DNA of 64,000 bases from an uncultured Bacteroidales bacterium (GCA_946185745.1 CAMHKQ010000002.1:46093-110092), one strand, 5' to 3'; numbered from the stretch's first letter, positions 35,380 to 45,334 are shown. Notes: generated by a model from the sequence alone, not told the origin. A program made the numbers and translations.

Positions 35380-36351
35380 ATGGAAGAAAAATTCTCCGAT
35401 ATCGGCAAACAGGAGGCCCTCAGGCGTCTTTATGAGGGCACTCCTTTCAAACCCTTCAAGGCCGCGGCTCACCGTCTCCTGATGGAGGGCGTGGATTTCA
35501 ACCTGGTGTATTTCCCGCTCAAGCACCTGGGCTACAAGGCCGTGGTCGAAGTCACCGGCGAGCTTTTCGCGCAGATGATGCACCCCAGGGCCCTTTCGGT
35601 AGTGCTTGGAGTGAGCGCAAAGCTGGATTATCCCCAGATCAAGGAGCTCTGGAGCGGAATCACCGCCGCCGCCGGGGAATACGGCTACGCCGACATTTCC
35701 CTGGACCTTCAGCCCTCGCAGAACGGCCTGTGCATCAGCGTGTCGGCCTCCGGCAAACGGAAGGCCCTCACCGAGCACAGCATCCCGAAACCGGCCAGCA
35801 AAGACCTTCTCTGTGTGAGCGGGCGTCTCGGGGCAGCCTATTTCGGCCTGCAAGTACTTGAAAAAGAGAGGGTAAGGTTTGAGAACGGGGCCACTGGCGC
35901 CTCCGACGAGATGGATAAATACCGGATGTTCGTGGGTGCATACCTGCATCCCGAGCTGTCCTCGAACCTGCTCAAGGCCCTGGAAGAGGACGACATCTAC
36001 CCGTCCGCCGCCGTGCTTGTCACCAAAGGCCTTTCCGATGCGGTCAAGCGCATTTCGCGCGACACCGGCCTCGGGGCGAAGGTGTACGCCGAGCGCATCC
36101 CCTTCGAGGGCAACAGCTTCGAACTGGGAGAAAAGTTCAACATAGACCCGGTTTCCGCCGCCATGAACGGCGGAGAGGACTTCCAGCTGCTGATAGCAGT
36201 GCCCATCCTCCAGGCGGAAAAGTTCCGCAGGGACTTCCAGACCTTCGACGTCATCGGCCACCTGGCCCAGAGCGAGGTTGGTACGGTACTGGTGGCCCCG
36301 GGCGGGGCTGAACTGCCCCTGAGGGCCCAGGGATGGCAGGAATCTATTTGA
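35380..36351 (+). CDS. ThiL/AIR-synthase-related protein with degenerate active site
   Basis: 323 residues. It aligns with thiamine-monophosphate kinase over most of its length: LLMEGVDFNLVYFPLKHLGYKA at residues 33-54 and NIDPVSAAMNGGEDFQLL at 254-271 are clear family motifs. The nucleotide and metal motifs are not there. The N-terminal GDDAA motif is missing, GGDTT is replaced by SLDLQ around residues 107-111, and the DxSDGL motif is replaced by VTKGL at 214-218. I infer a non-catalytic PurM-fold paralogue. It is cotranscribed with glyS. Its stop overlaps the dnaE stop by eight bases. Confidence 0.72.
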   Translation: MEEKFSDIGKQEALRRLYEGTPFKPFKAAAHRLLMEGVDFNLVYFPLKHLGYKAVVEVTGELFAQMMHPRALSVVLGVSAKLDYPQIKELWSGITAAAGEYGYADISLDLQPSQNGLCISVSASGKRKALTEHSIPKPASKDLLCVSGRLGAAYFGLQVLEKERVRFENGATGASDEMDKYRMFVGAYLHPELSSNLLKALEEDDIYPSAAVLVTKGLSDAVKRISRDTGLGAKVYAERIPFEGNSFELGEKFNIDPVSAAMNGGEDFQLLIAVPILQAEKFRRDFQTFDVIGHLAQSEVGTVLVAPGGAELPLRAQGWQESI

Positions 36352-39300
36352 TTACAGAATAGCTGACGCCCATTTTGTCGAGGGCGAGAAGCAGGTCCTG
36401 GCACACGGTGACCTGGAATTTCTTGGATACCATTTCGATGCGGTAGCCCGATGCGGCGTCGTAGAGGTTCACCCCGAGGCGCGTACTGCCCGGATACTCC
36501 TTCAGCACTTTTTCCAGCTCCTTCCGGAACGCGGGGGTGAGGGCGGAGGTGTAGAGATTCAGCGAGAACGCCTTCAGGAGCTTTTCGCCGATGTTTCCGA
36601 GCATGCTTATCTTCTTGATTTTCAGCGAATAGTTCACCTTTTTGCCGGCGGCGACCTCCTCGGGTTTGAGCCGGAAACGCGGTGCGATTTCGCCTTCTAT
36701 GAAGAGCTGGGCATGGAGCTGCATATAGGGAATGTAGGACTCGTAGTCCTGGCCGAAGATGGCCATTTCATAGGTGCCGCTGTAGTCTTCCAGGACGATA
36801 CGCGCTCCGTTCCGGCCCTGCTTGGTGATGAGATTCTTCACATCCGTGACGATACCCGCGACCGCCGCGCGCATGGTCTTGTTGTCCCGTTCGCAGTCGT
36901 CGATGGTCTCCTGAAGCTTTGCCAGCTTGCAGGTGGTAAAGTTCTCTATTTCAAAGGCATAGCGGTCGAGCGGATGCGCGCTCAGGTACATCCCCACGTA
37001 CTCTTTTTCCTTCTGCAGGACGGCGAGCATGTCTTCCTCCCCCACCGCGGGCGGTATCTCCGGCCGCCGGGGTTTCATCTCTTCCATGTCGCCGAAAAGA
37101 GAGCCGGCGGCGGACACCGTGTCGTTCTGGAAAAGTTCGGCGTAGTGCACCAGCTCGTCGATGAAGAGGTCGCCGCTCTTGCAGGGCGAGAAGAACTGGC
37201 TGCGCCTGTAGCCGAACGAATCGAAGGCGCCGGCATAGACCAGGGTTTCGAGGGACTTGCGGTTGACGACGCGGCCCAGCCTTTCCATGAAATCGAACAC
37301 GTCGGCATAGGCCCCTCCCCGCTCTCGCTCGGCGATGATGGCGTCCACCACGTTGGAACCGAAGCCCTTGAGGCCGCTGAGGCCGAATCGGATGTCCCCG
37401 TTGTGGTTGACGGAAAAATCGCGGTCAGACTCGTTCACGTCGGGGTTGAGCACCTTGATGCCGCCCTTCTTGCAGTCTGCCATTATCTCCTTCATCTCCT
37501 CCATGTCGGCGCTCTGCTGGGTGAGGTTGGAGGCCTGGAATTCAGAGGGATAGTGAGCCTTGACCCAGGCGGTCTGGTAGCTTACCCAGGCATAGCAGGC
37601 GGCGTGGCTCTTGTTGAAGGCGTATTTTGCGAAGGCCTCCCAGTCGCTCCAGATCTTCTCCAGCACCTTCGGGTCGTGATTCCGCGCCGAGGCTCCTTCC
37701 ATGAAGTCTTTCTTGAGGCCGTCCAGGATGTCTTTCTTCTTCTTTCCCATTGCCTTGCGGAGGGCGTCCGCCTTTGCGCGCGAAAAACCGGCGACCGCCT
37801 GGGAAATGCGCATCACCTGCTCCTGGTACACCGTAACGCCGTAGGTCTCCTCCAGGATGCCCTCCATTTCGGGCAGGTCGAAGGTGATTTTTTCGGCCCC
37901 CGTCTTGCGGTTTACGAACTGGGGGATATAGTCCATGGGGCCGGGACGGTAGAGGGCGTTCATTGCGATGAGGTCCTCGAAGCGCTCGGGATGCAGCCTC
38001 ATGAGCCACTCCTTCATGCCTGAAGATTCGAACTGGAACACGCTCTTGGTGTCGCCGCGGGAATAGAGCTCATATACCTTCTTGTCGTCGATGGGGATGC
38101 TCTCTATGTCGATTTCGGTGCCGAAGCGCTTCTTTACCAGCGTCAATGCCCTGTTGATGATGCTGAGCGTCTTGAGCCCCAGGAAGTCCATCTTGAGCAT
38201 GCCGACGTCCTCTATCTGGGAGCCCTCGAACTGGCTCACCCATACCTCCTGGCCCGTGCCCTTGTCGACTCCGAGCGAAATGGGGATGTAGTCGGTGAGA
38301 TTGCCACGGCCGATGATCATTGCGCATGCGTGGATGCCGGTCTGGCGGACGCAGCCTTCAAGCTGCATGGCATAATGGAGCACCTCCTTCACCAGGTCGG
38401 AGCCCGATTCGTATTCTTTTTTAAGGTCGGGAAGATACTTGACGCAGTTGGCCAGGGTGGGCTTTTTCTCGACGTCGGTGCCGTTTTCTCGGACCACGAA
38501 GGCCCGGTCGGGAATCATCTTGGTGAGCCTGTCGGATTCGCTCAGAGGCAGGCCGCTGATTCTGGCCACGTCCTTCACCGAGCCCTTGGCGGCCATGGTG
38601 CCGAAAGTTATGACATGGGAGATGTGGTCTTTGCCGTAACGGTCCTGCACATACTGAATTACGCGGTAGCGGCCCTCGTCGTCGAAGTCCACGTCGATAT
38701 CGGGCATGCTGATTCGCTCCGGATTGAGGAATCGCTCGAACAGGAGGTCGTACCTGAGGGGATCCAAGTTGGTGATTCTCAGGCAGTAACTCACCACCGA
38801 ACCGGCGGCGCTGCCTCGCCCGGGCCCGACCGACACTCCGTTGTTCTTGGCCCAGTTGATGAAATCCTGGACGATGAGGAAGTAGTCGGGGAATCCCATG
38901 TGCGAGATGGTCTTGAGCTCGAACTCTATCCTCTCGGCAATCTTTGGATCCAGCGGGCTTCCGTAGCGCTTCTCGGCGCCCTGATAGGTGAGATGGCACA
39001 GATATGCCACCGAGTAGCGGAACTCTTCGCTGCGTGGCGTCTTCTCTATGACCTTTCCGTGGTCGCGGCGCTCCTCGTATGCCCCTTCGGCTATGATATC
39101 CTTGTATTTTTCCAGATATGTGCCGATGTCTGCCATGAAATCGGCGGGCAGCTCGAACTTCGGCAGCACGTGGCCGCGGTTGATTTCGATGTGCTCCACC
39201 TTGTCCAGGATTTCCAGCGTGTTGGCCAGGGCCTCCGGGTGGGTGGGGAAGAGCGCCTGCATCTCGTCCTCGCTTTTGAGGTACTCCTGCTGGGTGTAGC

Positions 39301-40036
39301 GCAGCCTTCCCTGGTCGGACACGTTCGCATTGGTAGTCAGGCAGATAAGCCTGTCGTGCACCGGTCCGTCGTCTTTGCGGACGAAATGGGCGTCGTTGGT
39401 GGCGATTACCTTCACCCCGTGTTTCGCCCCCAGCTCGAAGATCTTTTCGGTGTAGAGCTTCTGCTTGTCGTAAAGGTCGTTCGAAAGGCCCGGAACCTCG
39501 GTTTTGTGGAGCATCACCTCCAGGTAATAGTCTTCGCCGAAGACGCTCTTGTGCCACTCGATAGCCTTTTCGGCCGCCTCGATATCGCCGGCGACTATGT
39601 CCTGGGGGATTTCCCCCGCCAGGCAGGCGCTGGAGCAGATGAGGCCCTCGTGGTATTTTTCCAGGAGCTCGTGGTCGATGCGGGGTCGGTAGTAGAAACC
39701 CTCGATGTGCCCGAACGAGACGAGCTTCATGAGGTTGTGGTAGCCCGTTTCGTTCTTGGCCAGGAGGATGAGGTGGTAGTAACCCTTGTGCTGCGGGTCT
39801 TTGAGAGTGTGGTCGTAATGGCGGGTGACATACACTTCGCACCCGAAAATGGGCTTTACCCGCGGATGCTTCTTGGCCACGTCGTAGAACTCCTTCACGC
39901 CGTACATGTTGCCGTGGTCGGTGATGGCCAGACCCGGCATGCCCAGCTCCTCGGCCCTCTGGAAAAGCTTTTCGATGTTGGAAAGCCCGTCGAGCACGGA
40001 ATACTGCGTATGGACGTGAAGGTGTACGAATGACAT
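36344..40036 (-). CDS. dnaE: DNA polymerase III alpha subunit
   Basis: 1230 residues, replicative polymerase. The PHP domain opens with FVHLHVHTQYSVLDGLSN and has GLAITDHGNMYGV. The palm has VGPGRGSAAGSVVSYCL and MPDIDVDFDDEGR with the catalytic aspartates. Fingers (ALYRPGPMDYIPQFVNRK), helix-hairpin-helix (GLKGFGSNVVDAI) and a C-terminal OB domain (GRNGARIVLEDYSGTYEMAIFG) follow. All are in the usual order and the gene is intact. Confidence 0.98.
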   Translation of the reverse strand: MSFVHLHVHTQYSVLDGLSNIEKLFQRAEELGMPGLAITDHGNMYGVKEFYDVAKKHPRVKPIFGCEVYVTRHYDHTLKDPQHKGYYHLILLAKNETGYHNLMKLVSFGHIEGFYYRPRIDHELLEKYHEGLICSSACLAGEIPQDIVAGDIEAAEKAIEWHKSVFGEDYYLEVMLHKTEVPGLSNDLYDKQKLYTEKIFELGAKHGVKVIATNDAHFVRKDDGPVHDRLICLTTNANVSDQGRLRYTQQEYLKSEDEMQALFPTHPEALANTLEILDKVEHIEINRGHVLPKFELPADFMADIGTYLEKYKDIIAEGAYEERRDHGKVIEKTPRSEEFRYSVAYLCHLTYQGAEKRYGSPLDPKIAERIEFELKTISHMGFPDYFLIVQDFINWAKNNGVSVGPGRGSAAGSVVSYCLRITNLDPLRYDLLFERFLNPERISMPDIDVDFDDEGRYRVIQYVQDRYGKDHISHVITFGTMAAKGSVKDVARISGLPLSESDRLTKMIPDRAFVVRENGTDVEKKPTLANCVKYLPDLKKEYESGSDLVKEVLHYAMQLEGCVRQTGIHACAMIIGRGNLTDYIPISLGVDKGTGQEVWVSQFEGSQIEDVGMLKMDFLGLKTLSIINRALTLVKKRFGTEIDIESIPIDDKKVYELYSRGDTKSVFQFESSGMKEWLMRLHPERFEDLIAMNALYRPGPMDYIPQFVNRKTGAEKITFDLPEMEGILEETYGVTVYQEQVMRISQAVAGFSRAKADALRKAMGKKKKDILDGLKKDFMEGASARNHDPKVLEKIWSDWEAFAKYAFNKSHAACYAWVSYQTAWVKAHYPSEFQASNLTQQSADMEEMKEIMADCKKGGIKVLNPDVNESDRDFSVNHNGDIRFGLSGLKGFGSNVVDAIIAERERGGAYADVFDFMERLGRVVNRKSLETLVYAGAFDSFGYRRSQFFSPCKSGDLFIDELVHYAELFQNDTVSAAGSLFGDMEEMKPRRPEIPPAVGEEDMLAVLQKEKEYVGMYLSAHPLDRYAFEIENFTTCKLAKLQETIDDCERDNKTMRAAVAGIVTDVKNLITKQGRNGARIVLEDYSGTYEMAIFGQDYESYIPYMQLHAQLFIEGEIAPRFRLKPEEVAAGKKVNYSLKIKKISMLGNIGEKLLKAFSLNLYTSALTPAFRKELEKVLKEYPGSTRLGVNLYDAASGYRIEMVSKKFQVTVCQDLLLALDKMGVSYSVIK

Positions 40037-40069
40037 AAGCAGGACAAATATACTGAAAAGTTATGAAAA

Positions 40070-40096
40070 AACTCCGCCGGAATTTCCGACGGAGTT
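40070..40096 (-). terminator. Intrinsic terminator of secDF
   Basis: AACTCCG at 40070-40076 pairs with CGGAGTT at 40090-40096. The stem extends by CGG/CCG after one mismatch, and in the minus direction it is followed by a T6 run. It lies between the secDF stop and the dnaE start. Confidence 0.75.
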
Positions 40097-40118
40097 CAAT
40101 CAAACGTTTGTTAAACGT

Positions 40119-43100
40119 TTACTTGCCGGCCTTCTTGCCGGTGTCGGCCTTCTGGAGCCTCTTCATGGTGGTGTCGTACATGATGGGAGTACCGATCATG
40201 ATGGAAGCGTAGGTTCCGATGATGACACCCAGGCAGAGGGCCACGGACAGACCGCGGATGCTTTCACCGCCGAAGATCGCAATCGCCAGCATAGGAAGCA
40301 GCGTGGATACGGAGGTGTTCACCGTACGGGTGAGGGTGGCGTTCAGAGCGGCGTTGGTGGTTTCCTTGAAGTCTGCATTGGGATGCAGGGTGCGCATCTC
40401 ACGGATACGGTCGAAGATAACGACGTTATCGTTGATGGCGTAACCGATGATGGTCAGGATAGCCGCGATGAACGTCTGGTCGACGTCAAGGTTGAACGGA
40501 AGGATGCCGCTGAACAGCGAGAAGAAGCCGATGATGATAATCGCGGTGTGGGCGAGTGAAACCACGCCGCCCAGACCCCATGCCCAGCCGCGGAAGCGGA
40601 GTGCGATGTAGGCGAAGATCACGATGAGGGCCAGGATGAGGGCGATTATTGCGTCGCGCCTGATATCGGATGCGATGCTGGCGCCAACCTTGTCGGAAGA
40701 AATGATACCGTTGGGGTTGTCGAGCGTACTCACGAACTGGCTCTGCGACATTTCCTCGCTGAAGAAGCCCTTGAGTGCGGTGTAGAGCATGCCTTCGATT
40801 TCGGTATCGACGGAAGAATCGTCAATGTCCACCTTGTAGGCGGTGGTGATCTTCATCTGGGAGTCGCCGCCGAACTGCTTGACCTCGGCGGAGGAACCCT
40901 TGATGTCGGGATCAGCCTGGGCTGCGGCCTCGAACACGTCGTTCACGGCTGCACGGACCTCTTCTGCCTGTACGGGCTGGTCGAAGCGCACCACATAAGT
41001 GCGGCCGCCGGTAAAGTCGACACCGTAGGTGAAGCCCTTGAACGCCATGCTGCCGATCGCGATGAGGATGAGGCAGCCGGAGATGATGTAGGACCACTTG
41101 CGGGCACCGAGGAAGTCGATATGGGTGTTCTTGAGGAAGCCTGCGCTCCACTTGCTCTCGAAGGAGATGTTCTTGCCCCTCTTCACGCGGCCTTCAAGGA
41201 TGAGGCGAGAGATGAAGATGGAGGTGAGCACCGAGGTGATGATACCGATGATGAGAGTGGTGGCGAAGCCCTTGACCGGACCCGAACCGAAGAAGAACAG
41301 GATGAGACCGGTGAGGAGGGTGGTCAGCTGACCGTCGATGATGGCGGAATACGCGTTGCGGTAACCGTCGTCGATGGCCTTGCTGAGGCCCTTGCCGGCC
41401 TTGAGCTCTTCCTTGATACGCTCATAGATGATGACGTTCGCGTCCACTGCCATACCCAGCGTCAGCACCAGACCGGCAATACCCGGCAGGGTGAGAACGG
41501 CGCCAAAGGAGGCGAGGGTGCCGAACAGGAGAACTACGTTGACGAGGAGGGCGATGTCAGCGGCCACACCCGCACCGCGGTAGAATATGAGCATGTAGAT
41601 GAGCACCAGGATGAAGCCGATGATGAAGGAAATCATACCGTCCCTGATTGACTTGGCACCCAGGGAAGGACCGACAACCTGCTCCTGCACGATGGTGGCG
41701 GGGGCGGGAAGCTTACCGCTCTTGAGCACGTTGACAAGGTCGGTTGCCTCTTCCACGGAGAAGTCGCCGGTGATTACGGAAGAACCGCCGGTGATCTCAG
41801 TGTTGACGGTAGGATAAGAATACACGGTGCCGTCGAGCACGATGGCTATCTGCTTGCCGATGTTGTCCTTGGTGAGATGTGCCCAGGTGTTGGCACCTTC
41901 GGCGTTCATAGTCATGTTGACGCTGGGGGAACCGCCCTTGCCGTTATCGTAGGAGATGCGGGAGTCGGTTACGGAAGAACCGTCGAGTGGAGCCTGTCCG
42001 TCGCGGGAGTCGGCCTTGATGGCGACGAGTTCATAGTATTCGGCGTCGGAGAAGAACTTGCTGGGCTTCACGGTCCACATGGGGCGGAACTCGGCCGGGA
42101 AGATCTCGGCTACCTGCGGGATGGCGAGATAGCGGTTGACTGCTGCGGTGTCCGCGGCGGTGGCGTAACCGATGCAGGCGGTGCCGCGGCCCTGAGAAGG
42201 CTGAAGCACGGCGTACAGCGGGTTGGCCTTGCGGTATGCCTGCAGGTCAGCGCTGTTGTCTTCCTGGGCGGCGAGCTCTTCGGCTACCACGTCCTTCTCT
42301 GCAGCCTCGGCTGCAACTTCCTCAGCTTCAGGCTCTTCTTCTGCCTGCATCTGGGCGACGAGCTGGTTTGCCTGGGCCAGATAAGGGCTGATCTCGCTGG
42401 CGTCGAACGTTGTCCAGAACTCGAGGGATGCGGTTCCCTGGAGCAGCTTGCGCACGCGCTCCGGCTCCTTGACGCCGGGCAGCTCGACGAGGATGCGGCC
42501 GGTGTTGCCGAGCCTCTGGATACTGGGCTGGGTTACGCCGAAACGGTCGATACGGTTGCGGAGAACGTTGAAGGAGTTGGAAAGTGCACTTTCTGCCTCG
42601 TTCCTGATAACCCTGATGACTTCTTCGTCAGTGCTTTCGGGCTTGATCTGGTCCCTCATTTCGTAGGTACCGAAGACCTGGGAAAGCCTCTGTCCGCCGG
42701 ATACTTCCTTCCACGCGTCGGCGAAGAGGGTGATGTAGTCGGACTGGGAGTTGACGCTGCGCTGCTTTGCGAGCTCGAGCGCCTGGTTGAACTCGGGAGT
42801 CGGATTGTTTCCTGAAAGTGCCTTTACGAGGTCCTGGAGCTGCACTTGCAGCATGACGTTCATACCGCCCTTGAGGTCGAGGCCGAGGTTGATTTCCTTG
42901 GCGCGCACGTCCTTGAAGGTATAACCGAAATAAACCTTTTCAGTGGTGATGGAGTCGGTGTAGGACCTTTCCGCAGCCTTGCGGATGGAGTCGAGATAAA
43001 ATGCCCTGTCGACTTCGGGGATGTTTGCGAATGCTGCGCTCTGCTGCGCGGCCACAACTTCCTTTTCGGCGGCTTTCTGGGCCCTCTTTCCGTAGATGGA

Positions 43101-43184
43101 GGTTACGAGGGTGAAGGAAAGCTGCCAGAGGCAGGCCAAGACAAGCAGGATCGCCACAAATCTGATTGCACCTTTGCTTTGCAT
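40119..43184 (-). CDS. secDF: Fused protein translocase subunit SecDF
   Basis: 1021 residues with SecD and SecF in one chain, as usual in Bacteroidota. SecD part: LGLDLKGGMNVMLQV (D1), RILVELPGVKEPERVRKLLQGTASLEFW, DFSVEEATDLVNVLKSGKLPAP and GLVLTLGMAVDANVIIYERIKEELK (TM4 motif). SecF part from about residue 700: YTFGVDFTGGRTY-like GVDFTGG and IIGYAINDNVVIFDRIREM. An insertion rich in Ala/Glu lies near residues 280-320. The protein uses the proton gradient to pull preproteins from SecYEG. Confidence 0.97.
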   Translation of the reverse strand: MQSKGAIRFVAILLVLACLWQLSFTLVTSIYGKRAQKAAEKEVVAAQQSAAFANIPEVDRAFYLDSIRKAAERSYTDSITTEKVYFGYTFKDVRAKEINLGLDLKGGMNVMLQVQLQDLVKALSGNNPTPEFNQALELAKQRSVNSQSDYITLFADAWKEVSGGQRLSQVFGTYEMRDQIKPESTDEEVIRVIRNEAESALSNSFNVLRNRIDRFGVTQPSIQRLGNTGRILVELPGVKEPERVRKLLQGTASLEFWTTFDASEISPYLAQANQLVAQMQAEEEPEAEEVAAEAAEKDVVAEELAAQEDNSADLQAYRKANPLYAVLQPSQGRGTACIGYATAADTAAVNRYLAIPQVAEIFPAEFRPMWTVKPSKFFSDAEYYELVAIKADSRDGQAPLDGSSVTDSRISYDNGKGGSPSVNMTMNAEGANTWAHLTKDNIGKQIAIVLDGTVYSYPTVNTEITGGSSVITGDFSVEEATDLVNVLKSGKLPAPATIVQEQVVGPSLGAKSIRDGMISFIIGFILVLIYMLIFYRGAGVAADIALLVNVVLLFGTLASFGAVLTLPGIAGLVLTLGMAVDANVIIYERIKEELKAGKGLSKAIDDGYRNAYSAIIDGQLTTLLTGLILFFFGSGPVKGFATTLIIGIITSVLTSIFISRLILEGRVKRGKNISFESKWSAGFLKNTHIDFLGARKWSYIISGCLILIAIGSMAFKGFTYGVDFTGGRTYVVRFDQPVQAEEVRAAVNDVFEAAAQADPDIKGSSAEVKQFGGDSQMKITTAYKVDIDDSSVDTEIEGMLYTALKGFFSEEMSQSQFVSTLDNPNGIISSDKVGASIASDIRRDAIIALILALIVIFAYIALRFRGWAWGLGGVVSLAHTAIIIIGFFSLFSGILPFNLDVDQTFIAAILTIIGYAINDNVVIFDRIREMRTLHPNADFKETTNAALNATLTRTVNTSVSTLLPMLAIAIFGGESIRGLSVALCLGVIIGTYASIMIGTPIMYDTTMKRLQKADTGKKAGK

Positions 43185-43221
43185 AATAGTATAATTTTTA
43201 ATTATAAGTCGAAATAGCTGG

Positions 43222-43229
43222 CAAAGTTA
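43222..43229 (-). promoter_or_regulatory. -7 element TAACTTTG of secDF
   Basis: Exact TAnnTTTG match on the minus strand, 37 bases upstream of the ATG at 43184. No clear -33 TTG. Confidence 0.55.
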
Positions 43230-43270
43230 GTATTTTTTTCTCTAAAAGAAATTTTATGAAGCTTATTTTA

Positions 43271-43278
43271 TAACTTTG
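43271..43278 (+). promoter_or_regulatory. -7 element TAACTTTG of the PD40 gene
   Basis: Exact match, ten bases before the ATG at 43289. The identical octamer drives the divergent secDF, 41 bases away. Confidence 0.55.
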
Positions 43279-43288
43279 TGGCCTGATT

Positions 43289-44524
43289 ATGATGCTTTCG
43301 GCAATCATTTCGGCGTTTTTAGCCTTCGTTCCCGACACCACCCGCGAGGCGCCGGTCCCCCTTTCCGACCTTGACCTCATCTGTCTCGAGGCGGAAGACC
43401 ATCACCTTTCCTACGAATTCACCGAGGCCATAAACACCTATAGACTGGCGCAGACGCGTACGCGCGACTCCCTCATGCGTGCAGGTATCGAGGAACTCAT
43501 AATCCAGAGCGTGAACGGCCGCAACATGGCCGACTTCTGCTACAAGCCCAGGGTGGTTGCGCGCAGGCGCTTCTCAATGGACGATTTCTTCCTGTATTAC
43601 CCCCTGCGCGACAGCGCCTGGGTGAGCACGCCCAACGGACTCGATTCGCTAGGAGGCCCGTTCAGCGCGGCCACCTACGCCCCGGAAAACGCCATACAGC
43701 ACTACTATTCGGGGGTTGACACCACCGGAGTCCGCACCATACTGGAAACCCATTTCGAGGATACCGCCTGGACGGCGCCCGCCGCCCTTCCCTTCGCTTC
43801 CGGCAAAGGCGAAATCTATCCCATGATAAGCGGAGACAAGCTTTACTTCTCCTCCCGCGGCCTTTTCGGCGTGGGCGGATACGACCTGTACCGCTGCGAC
43901 TGGGACCCGAAGGCCAAAAAATGGGGAGATCCTGTCAACCTCGGCTTCCCCTACTCTTCCCCGGCGGACGATTTCCTGCTCATGAACACCCCTGACGGCC
44001 GGCATACTATTTTCGCATCCAACCGCGACTGCCCCGAAGACAGCGTGAACGTATATGTGCTGGAGTATGACGTAATGCCTGTGCACCAGAGCGTTACGAG
44101 CGCCAAAGAGCTCAGGGAGCTGTGCAGCCTGGTGCCCGATTCCGAGCGCGGGAAGGCCGCCGCCGCTCCCGTTACGGCGGATCCCGCAATGAAGGGATAC
44201 GCCGACAAGGTGCTGGAAGTCCGTCAACTCAAAGGCCAGTTCACCCGCACCAACCGCCAGATCGAGGCCATGCGCAACCGCTACGCCAGGGCCGCAGGCG
44301 AAGAGAAGAAATTCCTCTCCCAGGAGATCACGGAAATGGAAGCCGGGCTTCCGGAGCTCCAGAACAGGCTGAACAAGGCCTCCCGCGAGCTGCAGGCGAT
44401 GGAAATGGACTTGCTGGACGCCGGAATAGTGCCCGACCGCAGTGCCATCGAGGCCGCGGCCGACGCCGGCGAGGAAGCTCTCCGCGAGGGCTACGTCTTC
44501 ACCCGCAGGCATCTCCGCAAATAA
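43289..44524 (+). CDS. Exported PD40/TolB-like propeller protein with C-terminal coiled coil
   Basis: 411 residues; start at either of two adjacent ATGs (43289, 43292). The N-terminus is short and hydrophobic (LSAIISAFLAF) and may be a signal. PD40 blade motifs: GEIYPMISGDKLYFSSRGLFGVGGYDLYRCDWD, ADDFLLMNTPDGRHTIFASNRDC and NVYVLEYD. From about residue 300 a charged heptad-like helix region (QLKGQFTRTNRQIEAMRNRYARA..., EITEMEAGLPELQNRLNKASRELQ) suggests a coiled coil. This fits Bacteroidota envelope proteins related to OmpA/PorE-like propeller proteins, but without an OmpA domain. Role unknown. Confidence 0.7.
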   Translation: MMLSAIISAFLAFVPDTTREAPVPLSDLDLICLEAEDHHLSYEFTEAINTYRLAQTRTRDSLMRAGIEELIIQSVNGRNMADFCYKPRVVARRRFSMDDFFLYYPLRDSAWVSTPNGLDSLGGPFSAATYAPENAIQHYYSGVDTTGVRTILETHFEDTAWTAPAALPFASGKGEIYPMISGDKLYFSSRGLFGVGGYDLYRCDWDPKAKKWGDPVNLGFPYSSPADDFLLMNTPDGRHTIFASNRDCPEDSVNVYVLEYDVMPVHQSVTSAKELRELCSLVPDSERGKAAAAPVTADPAMKGYADKVLEVRQLKGQFTRTNRQIEAMRNRYARAAGEEKKFLSQEITEMEAGLPELQNRLNKASRELQAMEMDLLDAGIVPDRSAIEAAADAGEEALREGYVFTRRHLRK

Positions 44525-44536
44525 ACACCACCCGAT

Positions 44537-45331
44537 ATGATCATTCTCATCACAGGCATCACCAGCGGTTTCGGCCGGGCCATGGCCGCCAGGCTTTCCG
44601 CTGACGGACACAAGGTTTACGGCACGTACCGCAGCAGCTCCGAGCCGCTTCCGGGCGTCACCTACATCAAATGCGAAGTCGGCGACACCGCCCAGGTGGA
44701 GGCCGCGGTAAATCAGGTGCTCTCGGCCGAAGGCAGGATAGACGTGTTCATCAACAACGCCGGCATGGGCATAGGCGGCCCGCTGGAATTCTCGTCGCTC
44801 GAAGATGCGCAGCGGCAGATGGATGTGAACTGGATGGGGATGGTGCGGTTCCTCCACCACGTGGTGCCCGCCATGCGCAGACAGGGCGGGGGTAAAATAA
44901 TCTGTTTCAGCTCGATAGGCGGCCTCATGGGACTTCCCTACCAGGGTCTTTACTCTGCGAGCAAATATGCCATCGAAGGCTATTGCGAAGCGCTCAGGCT
45001 GGAGCTCCGCGGCACCGGAATCAGCGTTACGGTTGTGGAGCCCGGCGATTTCTCCACCAACTTCACCGCCAGCCGCAAGAGCGTCGCCGGCCCGGAAGTG
45101 GCGGCGGCGTACCCGAATTACGCCCGTTCGCTCGCCAGCATCGAGCACGACGAGAACAGCGGCCTCAAGCCCGAATACCTGGCCGGGAAGATAGCGGAGA
45201 TCGTAAAGAGCAAGAATCCTCCCTACAACATAATCATCGCCAGCTTCCTGCAGAAACTGTCGGTGTTTATAAAGAAAATCGTTCCGCGCAGGACCTTCGC
45301 GTGGATACTGAGCCTGTATTACAAACTGTAA
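44537..45331 (+). CDS. Short-chain dehydrogenase/reductase
   Basis: 264 residues. Rossmann motif TGITSGFG at residues 6-13, NNAGMGIGGPLEF, the serine in CFSSIGG, and catalytic YSASK are all in classical SDR order. The C-terminus is basic and hydrophobic (FLQKLSVFIKKIVPRRTFAWILSLYY), which could contact the membrane. Substrate unknown. It lies 12 bases after the PD40 gene and is probably cotranscribed. Confidence 0.9.
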   Translation: MIILITGITSGFGRAMAARLSADGHKVYGTYRSSSEPLPGVTYIKCEVGDTAQVEAAVNQVLSAEGRIDVFINNAGMGIGGPLEFSSLEDAQRQMDVNWMGMVRFLHHVVPAMRRQGGGKIICFSSIGGLMGLPYQGLYSASKYAIEGYCEALRLELRGTGISVTVVEPGDFSTNFTASRKSVAGPEVAAAYPNYARSLASIEHDENSGLKPEYLAGKIAEIVKSKNPPYNIIIASFLQKLSVFIKKIVPRRTFAWILSLYYKL

Positions 45332-45334
45332 GGC

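Noticed and set aside
38330..40033. Long open frames opposite dnaE
   Set aside because: They have no recognisable motifs and mirror the codon bias of dnaE; dnaE itself is complete.
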